Origin: Halanaerobium salsuginis
GTDB lineage: Bacteria > Bacillota > Halanaerobiia > Halanaerobiales > Halanaerobiaceae
Assembly (NCBI RefSeq): GCF_900114545.1
Contig: NZ_FOTI01000003.1
Location: forward strand, 85,535 to 149,534
Direction of reading: 5' to 3'
DNA length: 64,000 nt
Part shown: positions 17,331-25,770 of the stretch, one piece after another
Position numbering within the stretch: the first letter of the stretch is position 1
How the letters are laid out: each line of letters starts with the position of its first letter
Notes under the pieces: model-generated
Database searches by the model: none
What the model saw: only the letters and a program-made list of their open reading frames with translations
Told to the model about the DNA's origin: nothing
Translations under genes and position numbers: made by a program

Positions 17331-18335
17331 ATGAATTTTATTAAAAGTATTCAAGCTGTTGATTCTCATACAATGGGAGAACCGACCAGAATTATAACTG
17401 GTGGTGTACCAAAAGTACCAGGTAAAAATATGGCTGAAAAAAAAGCATATCTAGCAGAACATCTAGATAATATTCGAACTACAGTAATGTTTGAACCACG
17501 CGGTCACAATGATATGTTTGGTTCCATTATTCTTCCTCCGACTACTGAAGAAGCAGACTTAGGTATTGTGTTTATGGATGGTGGTGGTTATCTAAATATG
17601 TGCGGCCACGGTAGTATTGGAGCAGCTACAGTTGCAGTTGAGACAGGAATGGTAGAGGTAAAAGAACCTTATACAGAGGTTATTTTAGAGGCTCCAGCTG
17701 GTTTAATTAAAGCTCGGGTAGAAGTTAAAAATGGTAAAGCTAAATCTGTTTCTATAGTTAACGTTAATTCTTTTGTTTATCAAGAAAACCTAGAAATTGA
17801 GGTGCCAGAAATTGGGCCAATAAAATTAGATATTTCTTTTGGAGGTAGTTTCTTTGCTATAGTTAATGCCAAAGATCTTGGCATTCAAGTTAATCATGCT
17901 AATAGTGATCAATTAAAAAAGATTGGAATTCAAATCCGGGATATTGTAAATGAAACAATTAAAGTTGAGCACCCTGAAAAAAAATATATAAATACGGTTG
18001 ACTTAGTAGAAATTTATGATGATCCATCTAACCCAGCTGCTGATAAGAAAAATGCAGTTATTTTTGGGCAGGGTCAACTTGACCGTTCTCCTTGTGGAAC
18101 AGGAACTAGTGCTAAACTAGCTACTTTATATAAAAAGGGCCTGCTAAAAGAAAATGAAGAGTTTGTTTATGAAAGTATAACTGGAACAATGTTTAAAGGA
18201 AAGATAATAGCTTTAGCTAAAGTAGGAAACTTTGAGGCTGTTGTACCTGAAATAACTGCTAATGCCTATATAACTGGTTTTAATCAGTTTGTAATTGATC
18301 CTGAAGATCCTTTGCAATATGGATTTTGTTTATAG
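17331..18335 (+). CDS. prdF: Proline racemase PrdF
   Basis: 334 residues, ATG after GGGAGG. The two catalytic cysteines of the proline racemase family are present: Cys91 in MCGHGSIGAATVAVETG and Cys255 in SPCGTGTSAKLA, acting as the acid/base pair that interconverts L- and D-proline. PrdA/PrdB accept only D-proline, so this is the entry step of the pathway. It is cytoplasmic, with no signal peptide, and sits downstream of prdE in the same operon. Confidence 0.93.
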   Translation: MNFIKSIQAVDSHTMGEPTRIITGGVPKVPGKNMAEKKAYLAEHLDNIRTTVMFEPRGHNDMFGSIILPPTTEEADLGIVFMDGGGYLNMCGHGSIGAATVAVETGMVEVKEPYTEVILEAPAGLIKARVEVKNGKAKSVSIVNVNSFVYQENLEIEVPEIGPIKLDISFGGSFFAIVNAKDLGIQVNHANSDQLKKIGIQIRDIVNETIKVEHPEKKYINTVDLVEIYDDPSNPAADKKNAVIFGQGQLDRSPCGTGTSAKLATLYKKGLLKENEEFVYESITGTMFKGKIIALAKVGNFEAVVPEITANAYITGFNQFVIDPEDPLQYGFCL

Positions 18336-18389
18336 TAGTTATTTTTTAAATAAAACACTAATAAATAGTATTTAAGAGGAGTGAATAAT

Positions 18390-19247
18390 TTGATTAATAT
18401 TTTATTGGGTATGTTAGCCTTGTTGGGAAGTTGGTTTAGTGTTGAATTGGCTAGAGATACAGTTAAAAATCATAATAATATGGAAGCTAAAACAGATTGG
18501 ATTAAATCAGGATTAATTGGATTTACTACTAATTTTTTTGATACACTTGGTATTGGTAGTTTTGCTCCCACAACTGCTTTGCTGAGAGGCTTTAAACAAA
18601 TTAGTGACCGTGTTTTACCAGGTACTTTAAATGTTTCCTGTTCTATCCCTGTAATTATTGAGGCATTTATTTTTATTTCTGTAATTGAGGTTGCTCCACT
18701 TACATTATTTAGTATGTTAGCTGCAGCAACAGTGGGAGCCTGGATTGGAGCAGGGGTTGTTTCAGATTTACCTGAAAAAAAAGTTCAATATGGAATGTCG
18801 TTTGCTTTGTTTATTACTGCTTTTTTAATGATTGCTGGTCAACTGGGATGGATGCCAGTTGGCGGTGAGGCAGTAGGTTTAAGTGGGATAAAGTTAATGA
18901 TTGCAATTGGTGCTAATTTTGTTTTGGGAGCTTTAATGACAGTTGGAATTGGGCTTTATGCACCCTGTATGGCTTTAATTTACATGTTAGGTATGAGTGC
19001 CCGGGTTGCTTTTCCTATTATGATGGGTTCCTGTGCGTTTTTAATGCCTGTTGCTTCAGTTAAGTTTATTAAAGAAGGTGCTTATAATCGTAAAGCTTCT
19101 CTGGCAGTCTCTATTGGAGGGGCAATTGGGGTTTTTATTGCAGCTTATATAGTAAAAACATTGCCACTGAACATTTTAACTTGGTTAGTAATCTGTGTAA
19201 TTTTCTACACTTCAATTACAATGTTTAGAGCTGCATCTAATAAGTAG
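18390..19247 (+). CDS. TauE/SafE family anion permease, last gene of the prd operon
   Basis: 285 residues from TTG 18390, eight bases after GAGGAG; the in-frame GTG at 18381 abuts the Shine-Dalgarno and is rejected. About eight membrane segments in two halves, with the internal repeat typical of TauE/SafE carriers (TTNFFDTLGIGSFAPTTALLR and GIGLYAPCMALIYMLGMS). Family members export or import sulfite, organosulfonates and other small anions. It lies 54 bases after prdF and before a strong terminator, so it is co-transcribed with proline reductase. Substrate is unknown; export of a fermentation product or an anion needed by the pathway are possibilities. Confidence 0.82.
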   Translation: MINILLGMLALLGSWFSVELARDTVKNHNNMEAKTDWIKSGLIGFTTNFFDTLGIGSFAPTTALLRGFKQISDRVLPGTLNVSCSIPVIIEAFIFISVIEVAPLTLFSMLAAATVGAWIGAGVVSDLPEKKVQYGMSFALFITAFLMIAGQLGWMPVGGEAVGLSGIKLMIAIGANFVLGALMTVGIGLYAPCMALIYMLGMSARVAFPIMMGSCAFLMPVASVKFIKEGAYNRKASLAVSIGGAIGVFIAAYIVKTLPLNILTWLVICVIFYTSITMFRAASNK

Positions 19248-19328
19248 TTGCTTCTTATCATTAAAAACAGAAGAAATAATTTAAGTTAGCTTAAAAATAT
19301 GAGTAATTTACTCTAAATAATTTGTTTT

Positions 19329-19386
19329 GGCAGGAGAAGATAAGATTACTCTATCAGAGTGCCATTTATCTCTTTTGCCTTTTTTG
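19329..19386 (+). terminator. Strong terminator ending the prd operon
   Basis: Long stem: GGCAGGAGA(A)GATAA pairs with TTATCTCTTTTGCC (14 pairs, one bulged A), with an inner ACTC/GAGT stem, and a T run at 19380-19385. It separates the prd operon from the NSS transporter. Confidence 0.8.
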
Positions 19387-19450
19387 AAAATGAATATTAT
19401 AATTATAATAGTTTTAAATTTCACATATAGTTAAGGAGGTTTGATTAGCG

Positions 19451-20881
19451 ATTAAGAATGAACAATGGTCTAGCCGGTGGGGCTTTATTGCAGCAGCAAT
19501 TGGTATGGCAGCTGGGACAGGTAATATATGGCGTTTTCCTCGAGTGGCAGTTCAAAATGGAGGAGGTAGTTTTATTATTGCCTGGCTAGTAGCACTCTTT
19601 GTTTGGTCCATTCCTTTATTAATTGCTGAGATGGTAATTGGTAAGAAAACACGATTAGGTACAATTAAAGCATTTACCCAAATGGGAGCTAGCAAGTATA
19701 GTAAATTTTTTGGTAGCTGGATTACATGGGTTTGCATTGCAATTATGTCATATTATTCTGTTGTTATGGGCTGGACAATTAAATATTTTATTTTGAGTTT
19801 AACTAATAATTTAACAACTAATACTAGTTTTATCTGGTCAACTTTTATTAATTCTCCAAATCAGACAATTTCTTTTCATTTTTTAGCAGTATTGTTATGT
19901 GTATTTGTAGTTTATAAAGGAATAACAAATGGGATTGAAAAAGTTACTAAATTTTTAATACCAACTTTGTTTATAATTTTGATAGTTTGTGCAGTTAGAG
20001 CACTTTTGTTACCAAACTCAATCAAAGGAATAAATTACTTATTTACTTTTAAATTGCAAGAATTATTAAATCCTAAGCTATGGTTAGAGGCATTTACTCA
20101 ATCTGCCTGGTCAACAGGTGCTGGTTGGGGATTTATTATAACTTATGCAATTTATACTAAAAAAAATTCTGATATTGCAGTTAATTGTTTTATAACAGGT
20201 ATTAGTAATAATTTAGTTTCAATAATTGCAGCTTTAGGTATAATACCAACCATATTTGCTCTTTCTTCTCAGCAAGCAGCAATGGAAGCTATTAATTCTA
20301 GTAATACTGGTTTAGCTTTTATTTATTATCCTAAGTTATTTCCGACTATGGTTGGCGGAAAATGGTTAGCAATACTTTTCTTTTTAGCAATGGTCATGGC
20401 ATCTTTAACTTCAATAATAGCAATGTTTGAAGTGGCTGTTAAAAACTTAATGGATTATGGTGTTAGCAGAAAAAAAGCTGCAGTTATTACAGGTATAGTT
20501 GCCTTTTTATTAGGGCTCCCTTCAGCTTATAATATTGAAATTTTAAATAATCAGGATTTTGTTTGGGGGGTAGGTCTTTTAGTTAGTGGTTTATTTGTTA
20601 GTCTAACTATTATTAAATATGGTGCAGAAAAGATAAGAAATAATGAAATTAATACAGAATATAGTCAACTTTATATTGGTTCCTGGTGGACAAAGTTTAT
20701 AAAATTGATCCCCATTATATTTATATTTATTTTTGGTTGGTGGATTTGGCAATCTATTATCTGGTATCCAGGCAATTGGTGGAATCCTTTTGCAGTTTAT
20801 AGTTTAGGTAGTATTATTTTTCAATTTATAATAGTTTATTTGTTGATTTTATTAATAAATAAACTTAAATTTATAAACTGA
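19451..20881 (+). CDS. Neurotransmitter:sodium symporter (NSS/SNF) family transporter
   Basis: About 476 residues. The first ATG (19505) would cut off the conserved start of membrane segment 1; the family consensus EQWSSRWGFIAAAIGMAAGTGNIWRFP begins upstream. The only in-frame candidate is ATT at 19451, ten bases after AAGGAGG at 19434-19440, because a TGA at 19442 closes the frame further up. The unwound TM1 motif GTGNIWRFP is intact. About eleven to twelve membrane segments. NSS proteins import amino acids with sodium; proline or another Stickland substrate is plausible from its place beside the prd operon, but not shown. It has its own hairpin at the 3' end. Confidence 0.83.
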   Translation: MKNEQWSSRWGFIAAAIGMAAGTGNIWRFPRVAVQNGGGSFIIAWLVALFVWSIPLLIAEMVIGKKTRLGTIKAFTQMGASKYSKFFGSWITWVCIAIMSYYSVVMGWTIKYFILSLTNNLTTNTSFIWSTFINSPNQTISFHFLAVLLCVFVVYKGITNGIEKVTKFLIPTLFIILIVCAVRALLLPNSIKGINYLFTFKLQELLNPKLWLEAFTQSAWSTGAGWGFIITYAIYTKKNSDIAVNCFITGISNNLVSIIAALGIIPTIFALSSQQAAMEAINSSNTGLAFIYYPKLFPTMVGGKWLAILFFLAMVMASLTSIIAMFEVAVKNLMDYGVSRKKAAVITGIVAFLLGLPSAYNIEILNNQDFVWGVGLLVSGLFVSLTIIKYGAEKIRNNEINTEYSQLYIGSWWTKFIKLIPIIFIFIFGWWIWQSIIWYPGNWWNPFAVYSLGSIIFQFIIVYLLILLINKLKFIN

Positions 20882-20889
20882 CTAATTAA

Positions 20890-20929
20890 TCAAATGATAT
20901 ATTGGTAATATTACCAATATATCATTTGA
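20890..20929 (+). repeat. Perfect 40-bp palindrome after the NSS gene
   Basis: Left half TCAAATGATATATTGGTAAT is the exact reverse complement of the right half at 20910-20929. As RNA it would form a 17- to 18-pair hairpin, probably a terminator or a stabilising 3' structure, although only a weak T tract (ATTTT) follows. Confidence 0.8.
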
Positions 20930-21049
20930 AATTTTGCTTAAATAAAGTAGTTTTATATAGAAATCTTAGATTTAAAATGTTTTTTTATTTATCAAATAAG
21001 CAAAACTTATTCTTAAGATAAAAATTACTTATTACAGGAGTGAAAAACA

Positions 21050-22318
21050 ATGGCAAAACATTATGAAATGTGGGAAAAACTGGGCCTTGACTTAGAAAAA
21101 CATGATCAATTTTTAAATCCAGTTCCAGAATTATTTACTGAAATATTTATTAAACAAGATAACCGACCAGAAGGTATGGACTATTATGATTTTGTAGTTG
21201 GAGATATTCATGGAGTAAGAGTTAAAGAATTAGTTGCAGAAAAAGATAAAGGGAATCCAGTTATTTCTTCTTTTTGTGCTTTTGTACCAGATGAATTAAT
21301 CATAGCTGCTGGTGGGGCAAGTATTGGGCTATGTGCTGGAGCTCAATTTCCTATTCCAAGAGCTGAATTAGAATTACCAAATGATATCTGCCCTTTAATT
21401 AAATCATCAGTTGGTTTTAAATTAGAAAGAGTTTGTCCTTATTTTGAAGTATCAGATTTTGTAGTTGGTGAAACAACTTGTGATGGTAAAAAGAAAGCCT
21501 GGGAATTTTTAAATGAACATATTTCTACTTATGTAATGGAATTACCTAACACTAAATCTGCATCTGGCCATCAACTTTGGCAGTCAGAAATTGAAAGGTT
21601 TAAACTTGAAATAGAGGAGCGTAGCGGCCGTAAAATAACTACTGAAAAATTAGCTGAAGCAATTAAGTTAGTTAATAAAAAAAGATCTGTATTAGAAAGG
21701 CTTTATAATACCAGAAAAGCTAATCCGGCTCCAATTAGTGGTAGAGACACTCTTCTAATAACACAATTAGCTTTTTTTGATGATCCAGCTAGATTCATTG
21801 AAAAAACAGAAAAACTTTGTGAAGAATTAGAAGCAAGAATAGCCAATAAACAAGGCGTTGTCAATTCTGAAGCACCTCGTATTTTGATTGCTGGAACACC
21901 AATGCCATTACCAAGTTGGAAATTACATTCTATTATTGAGTCTAATGGTGGTGTAGTAGTTTGTGAAGAAACTTGTACAGGAACTAGATATTTTGAGTCT
22001 AAAGTAGCAGAAAATGGACAAAATTTGGCTGAACAATTAGTTAACTTATCAGAGCGTGCAATGAATATCAATTGTGCCTGCTTTACTCCAAATGAAGCTA
22101 GAGTTGATGATATTTTGCGACTTGCTAATGAATATAATGTTGATGGAGTTATTTACTATAATTTGCAATTTTGTCAGACATATAATATGGAATACAATAA
22201 AGTTGCAGATGCTTTAAAAAAGGCTGATATTCCTGTTACTCAAATTGAAAGTGATTTTAGTGAAAATGATAGTGGACAATTAAATACTAGGATTCAAGCA
22301 TTTTTGGAGATGCTGTAG
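21050..22318 (+). CDS. Double-cubane-cluster-type anaerobic reductase (HgdB/YjiM-like), copy 1
   Basis: 422 residues, ATG after CAGGAGTG. It belongs to the 2-hydroxyacyl-CoA dehydratase D-subunit fold, in the branch called double-cubane-cluster proteins. Cysteines shared with the second copy are at FCAFVP, GLCAG, ICPLIKSS, VCPYFE, TTCDGKKK, VVCEETCTG, CACFTPNE and FCQTYN. The C-terminal stretch IESDFSENDSGQLNTRI is typical too. Such proteins need an ATP-dependent activase (encoded at 29343). Their natural substrate is not known. The gene heads a run with the ECF, TudS-like and C_GCAxxG_C_C genes. Confidence 0.83.
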   Translation: MAKHYEMWEKLGLDLEKHDQFLNPVPELFTEIFIKQDNRPEGMDYYDFVVGDIHGVRVKELVAEKDKGNPVISSFCAFVPDELIIAAGGASIGLCAGAQFPIPRAELELPNDICPLIKSSVGFKLERVCPYFEVSDFVVGETTCDGKKKAWEFLNEHISTYVMELPNTKSASGHQLWQSEIERFKLEIEERSGRKITTEKLAEAIKLVNKKRSVLERLYNTRKANPAPISGRDTLLITQLAFFDDPARFIEKTEKLCEELEARIANKQGVVNSEAPRILIAGTPMPLPSWKLHSIIESNGGVVVCEETCTGTRYFESKVAENGQNLAEQLVNLSERAMNINCACFTPNEARVDDILRLANEYNVDGVIYYNLQFCQTYNMEYNKVADALKKADIPVTQIESDFSENDSGQLNTRIQAFLEML

Positions 22319-22357
22319 TATATTATAATTATATAAGATATAAATATGGAGGTAAAT

Positions 22358-22939
22358 ATGAATAATAAATCGTTGGCATTGACTATGGCTGCTCTTGGAA
22401 TTGTAGTTAATCTTGTTTTAGGAACTACTGTAGCAATGCTTAAAATACCACTTCTGTTTCTAGATACAGTAGGAACTATTTTTGTGGCAGCAGTATTGGG
22501 ACCTGTATATGGAGCCATGGCGGGTGGCTTAACAAATTTAATTCAAGGAATGATTACAAATCCAGGAGATATTCCATTTGCTCTAGTTAATATTGTAATT
22601 GGAATTGTAGTAGGCTTAATTGCAAGGAAATATGGATTTAATTATTTAGTAGCGTTTTTAACAGGTTTGATTTTGGCAGTTATAGCTCCTTTAATTGGTA
22701 CTCCTATTGTAGTCTGGTTATTTGGTGGAGTAACCGGAGGAGGAATTGACTTTGTTTTTGCCTGGTTATTGCATTCTACACAAAATATTTTTCAAGCTGC
22801 CTTTCTTTCTAGAATTACAGGTAACTTAGTTGATAAAGTAGCTAGCTGTTTATTAGTAGCTTTTTTAATTAAATATTTAGCAGATGATATTATTCGCCGC
22901 TTTGGCGATTTAAAGCAGAATAAGATTGATGGTAACTAA
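22358..22939 (+). CDS. ECF transporter S component, CD3073-like
   Basis: 193 residues from ATG 22358 (TGGAGG seven bases upstream); the in-frame ATG at 22346 lies within the Shine-Dalgarno and is rejected. Five to six membrane segments and the GPVYGAMAGGLTNLIQGMITNPGDIPFALVNIVIGIVVG stretch are typical of substrate-binding S components of energy-coupling-factor importers. No ECF ATPase or T component is in the window, so it would share the genome-wide module. It resembles the S component that neighbours a TudS-like gene in C. difficile (CD3073/CD3072), from memory. Substrate unknown. It ends in a one-base overlap (TAATG) with the next gene. Confidence 0.75.
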   Translation: MNNKSLALTMAALGIVVNLVLGTTVAMLKIPLLFLDTVGTIFVAAVLGPVYGAMAGGLTNLIQGMITNPGDIPFALVNIVIGIVVGLIARKYGFNYLVAFLTGLILAVIAPLIGTPIVVWLFGGVTGGGIDFVFAWLLHSTQNIFQAAFLSRITGNLVDKVASCLLVAFLIKYLADDIIRRFGDLKQNKIDGN

Positions 22940-23478
22940 TGGAAAGAAGCAAAAAGATTGTATTAATTGCTCATTGTATTTTAAATATTAATTCTAAAGT
23001 ATCTGGACTTGCCAAAACTAACTTAGAAATGAAGTCAGTTATTCGCTTATTATTAGAAAAAGATCTTGGTATTATTCAATTACCTTGTCCTGAATTAACA
23101 ATATATGGTAGCAGGCGCTGGGGGCATGTTAAGGAACAATTCGCAACTCCATACTATCGAAAACATTGCCGAGAAATATTTAACCCTTATTTAGAACAAA
23201 TAATTGACTATCAGGCTGCTGGTTATGAAATCATTGCTTTAATTGGGGTTGAAGGGAGTCCGAGTTGTGGAGTTAATAAAACTTGTTCAGCTTGCTGGCA
23301 GGGTGAAGTGACTGATCTTAAACCAGTTGAGCTCGCGAGTTTAGAAATGATTGCTGAATCTGGTATATTTATTGAAGAAATAAAAAAAGTATTAAAAGAA
23401 AAAGAAATAAAGCTTCCTTTAATAGCAATTGATGAAGAAAAACCTGGTTTAACTAAAAGAAAAATTAAAAACTTATAA
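22939..23478 (+). CDS. TudS-related putative desulfidase (CD3072-like)
   Basis: 179 residues, ATG overlapping the previous stop. Conserved features are HCILNINSKVSGLA at about 12-25, QLPCPELTIYGSRRWG, and GVEGSPSCGVNKTC with its Cys cluster. They resemble the DUF523/TudS group, where three Cys bind a [4Fe-4S] cluster with an open site used to take sulfide from thio-compounds such as thiouracil. Coupling to an ECF S component suggests uptake and desulfuration of a sulfur (or selenium) compound. Substrate not known. The family call is moderately confident. Confidence 0.72.
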   Translation: MERSKKIVLIAHCILNINSKVSGLAKTNLEMKSVIRLLLEKDLGIIQLPCPELTIYGSRRWGHVKEQFATPYYRKHCREIFNPYLEQIIDYQAAGYEIIALIGVEGSPSCGVNKTCSACWQGEVTDLKPVELASLEMIAESGIFIEEIKKVLKEKEIKLPLIAIDEEKPGLTKRKIKNL

Positions 23479-23503
23479 ATAAAAAATATTAATTGGAGGA
23501 ATT

Positions 23504-23968
23504 ATGGTGAATAACAAACAAGAGGAATTAGTTAAAGAAGCTAGAAAAAGAGCAGAAGATTATTTCAGAAGAGGGGATTTTTATTGTTCTGAATCTGTTT
23601 TAACAACAATTAATGAGTTATTAGGAGAAGAAGTTGATCCAGAAATTGTTAAACTAGCTTCTGGATTTCCGATTGGAATAGGTAAGTCAAAGTGTTTATG
23701 TGGAGCAGTTAGTGGTGGTGTTATGGCACTTGGTTTGAAATATGGCAGAACTAAGCCAGGAGCAGTAATGCCGGAAAAATGTTTTCCTGCCAATGCAGCT
23801 TTACATGATTATATAAAAGATACTTATGGATCTACATGTTGTCGGGTATTAACTAAAGATTTTGATGAATTTGGCAGTCCAGAAAGAGCAGCTCATTGCA
23901 TTCAAATCTCAGGTGAAGTTGCTGCCTGGGTAATGAAGCGCTTTATTGAGGATGGTGTTATTGAGTAA
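23504..23968 (+). CDS. C_GCAxxG_C_C family putative redox protein
   Basis: 154 residues, ATG 23504 after TTGGAGG (GTG 23507 is possible). The family signature is present: YCSESV near residue 27, then CLCGAVSGGVMALGLKYG, CFPAN, STCCRVL and HCIQ. This spaced cysteine pattern gives the family its name, and members are predicted to bind an iron-sulfur cluster or another redox centre. Function has not been assigned. It lies between the TudS-like and TDT genes in a cluster full of Cys-rich proteins, which supports an electron-carrying or sulfur-handling role. Confidence 0.82.
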   Translation: MVNNKQEELVKEARKRAEDYFRRGDFYCSESVLTTINELLGEEVDPEIVKLASGFPIGIGKSKCLCGAVSGGVMALGLKYGRTKPGAVMPEKCFPANAALHDYIKDTYGSTCCRVLTKDFDEFGSPERAAHCIQISGEVAAWVMKRFIEDGVIE

Positions 23969-24020
23969 TTTAATTAACTAAAATATATTAAATTAGTTAC
24001 TAAAAAGGGGGAATTTAAGT

Positions 24021-24983
24021 ATGAAAAACTTAATTAGAAAAACGCCTATTCCAATTGCTGGTTTAATGCTTGGTTTAGCAGGACTCGGGAACTTAGTAGT
24101 AGGACATGGAATTTACTACCGTTATTTAGCTGGATTATTATCATTTTTGATTACTATACTTTTAATTATAAGGCTTTTTATGAGTAAAGATACTCTTAAA
24201 AGTGAATTTGATAATCCAATTGTTGCAAGTGTTACTCCAACCTTTTTTATGGGATTAATGATTCTAGCCACTTATTTAAAGGAAATTATTCCATCATTAG
24301 CAATTTATATCTGGTATTTTGCTATTATACTACATATAAGCTGGATTTTATGGTTTACTATCCGTTTTATATTTAATTTTAAGCTTAAGCAAGTTTTTCC
24401 CAGCTTTTTCATTGTCTATGTTGGTTTGGTAGTAGCAAGTGTAACTGCACCAGTATTTAATAATTTAAAACTAGGTCAATTTATATTTTATTTTGGTTTT
24501 GTTGCTTATTTAATACTTTTACCAGTGGTTATTTATCGAGTTTTATTTTTTAAAAATATTAAAAGTCCTGCTTTACCAACTATTACAATTTTTACTGCTC
24601 CAGCAGCTCTTTGCTTGGCTGGTTATCTTAGTTCTTTTTCAGAAAATAATTTTACACTGACTGCTGTACTTACCTTATTAACTATAGTTATGTTGCTCGG
24701 GGTTACAATTTATCTGCCCAGGATGATTAAAATTGGTTTTTATCCGAGCTTTTCTGCTTTTACTTTCCCTTATGTAATAAGTGCAATAGGGTTAAAGATG
24801 TCAGCAAAATTTTGGCAGAATAAATTTGGCTTTAATTGGTTTAAATATTTGGCTGGAATAACTGAAATTTTAGCTATTGGATTAGTTCTATTTGTTTTAC
24901 TAGCTTATATTAATTTCTTTCATAAAAGCTACCAGTATTTAAAAAATGGTCTACCTAATAAACAGAAAGTAGTTAGTAATTAA
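24021..24983 (+). CDS. TDT family (tellurite-resistance/dicarboxylate) transporter
   Basis: 320 residues, ATG after AAAGGGGGAA. About ten membrane segments, beginning PIPIAGLMLGLAGLGNLV and including SVTPTFFMGLMILATYLKE and FPSFSAFTFPYVISAIGLKM; these are features of the TehA/Mae1/SLAC1-like TDT family. Members move tellurite, sulfite, malate or other small anions. In this island a sulfite- or selenite-type anion is possible, but it is only an inference. It probably belongs with the preceding genes (52 bases). Confidence 0.78.
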   Translation: MKNLIRKTPIPIAGLMLGLAGLGNLVVGHGIYYRYLAGLLSFLITILLIIRLFMSKDTLKSEFDNPIVASVTPTFFMGLMILATYLKEIIPSLAIYIWYFAIILHISWILWFTIRFIFNFKLKQVFPSFFIVYVGLVVASVTAPVFNNLKLGQFIFYFGFVAYLILLPVVIYRVLFFKNIKSPALPTITIFTAPAALCLAGYLSSFSENNFTLTAVLTLLTIVMLLGVTIYLPRMIKIGFYPSFSAFTFPYVISAIGLKMSAKFWQNKFGFNWFKYLAGITEILAIGLVLFVLLAYINFFHKSYQYLKNGLPNKQKVVSN

Positions 24984-25103
24984 AAAAGAATAACTTATTA
25001 ATTTTTAAAAGATAATTTTAAGTCTTTTTTATCTTGTATACTAGACTAGAGTTAATAATTAACTTTGTTTTAGTTATTATAAAAATCTAAGGAGATGTTA
25101 AAA

Positions 25104-25676
25104 ATGAAAGAAGTAGATGCTAGAGGACTTACTTGTCCCAAACCAGTTATAATGACAAAAAAGGCTCTATCTGAGGAAGAACAACTATTAGTTTTAGTAG
25201 ATAATGAAGTTGCTGCTAATAATGTTGCAAAATTGGCTAAAAAAATGGGCTGTCAAGTAACTACATTGGCGGAAAAAGGTAATTATAAGTTGACTATTAA
25301 ACAGGTAGATAACTTAGACGCAAGCGAATCTAGAGCAGCTAGTATTGGTAAAACATATTTTATTACTTCTAATTTACTTGGTGAAGGTGAATCAGAATTG
25401 GGCGAAATATTGATGAAGGGCTTTATTAGTACTTTATTAGAAATTGATCCCTTACCAGTTAAAATAATTTTTATGAATAGTGGAGTTAAAATACCAACAC
25501 TTAATAAAGCTGCATTAGAAAGTCTAGAAATACTGGCAGATAAAGGTGTAGAAATTTTATCTTGTGGAACATGTCTTGACTACTATGGATTAACAGAAAA
25601 ATTAAAAATAGGAAATATTAGTAATATGTATGAGATTCTTGCGTCCTTAAATTCAGAAGATATAGTTAAAATATAG
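25104..25676 (+). CDS. yedF: YedF, sulfurtransferase-like selenium metabolism protein
   Basis: 190 residues from ATG 25104, eight bases after AAGGAG; the upstream in-frame TTG/ATG-type start at 25095 overlaps the Shine-Dalgarno. Residues 1-75 are a TusA/SirA domain with VDARGLTCPKPV (Cys11), and residues about 90-190 a DsrE-like domain with the pair CGTCLDYYGL. This two-domain form is a marker of selenium-using genomes. It may carry persulfide or perselenide between a desulfurase and an acceptor, consistent with selD, selA and a cysteine desulfurase being a few kilobases away. Confidence 0.87.
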   Translation: MKEVDARGLTCPKPVIMTKKALSEEEQLLVLVDNEVAANNVAKLAKKMGCQVTTLAEKGNYKLTIKQVDNLDASESRAASIGKTYFITSNLLGEGESELGEILMKGFISTLLEIDPLPVKIIFMNSGVKIPTLNKAALESLEILADKGVEILSCGTCLDYYGLTEKLKIGNISNMYEILASLNSEDIVKI

Positions 25677-25770
25677 TTAATTAGTAAATTATTAATTATA
25701 AACTCATTTTATATATAATTTAATAGTTATTTTACAGCAAAGAAAAATGTAATATAAGGAGGTGAAAAGT

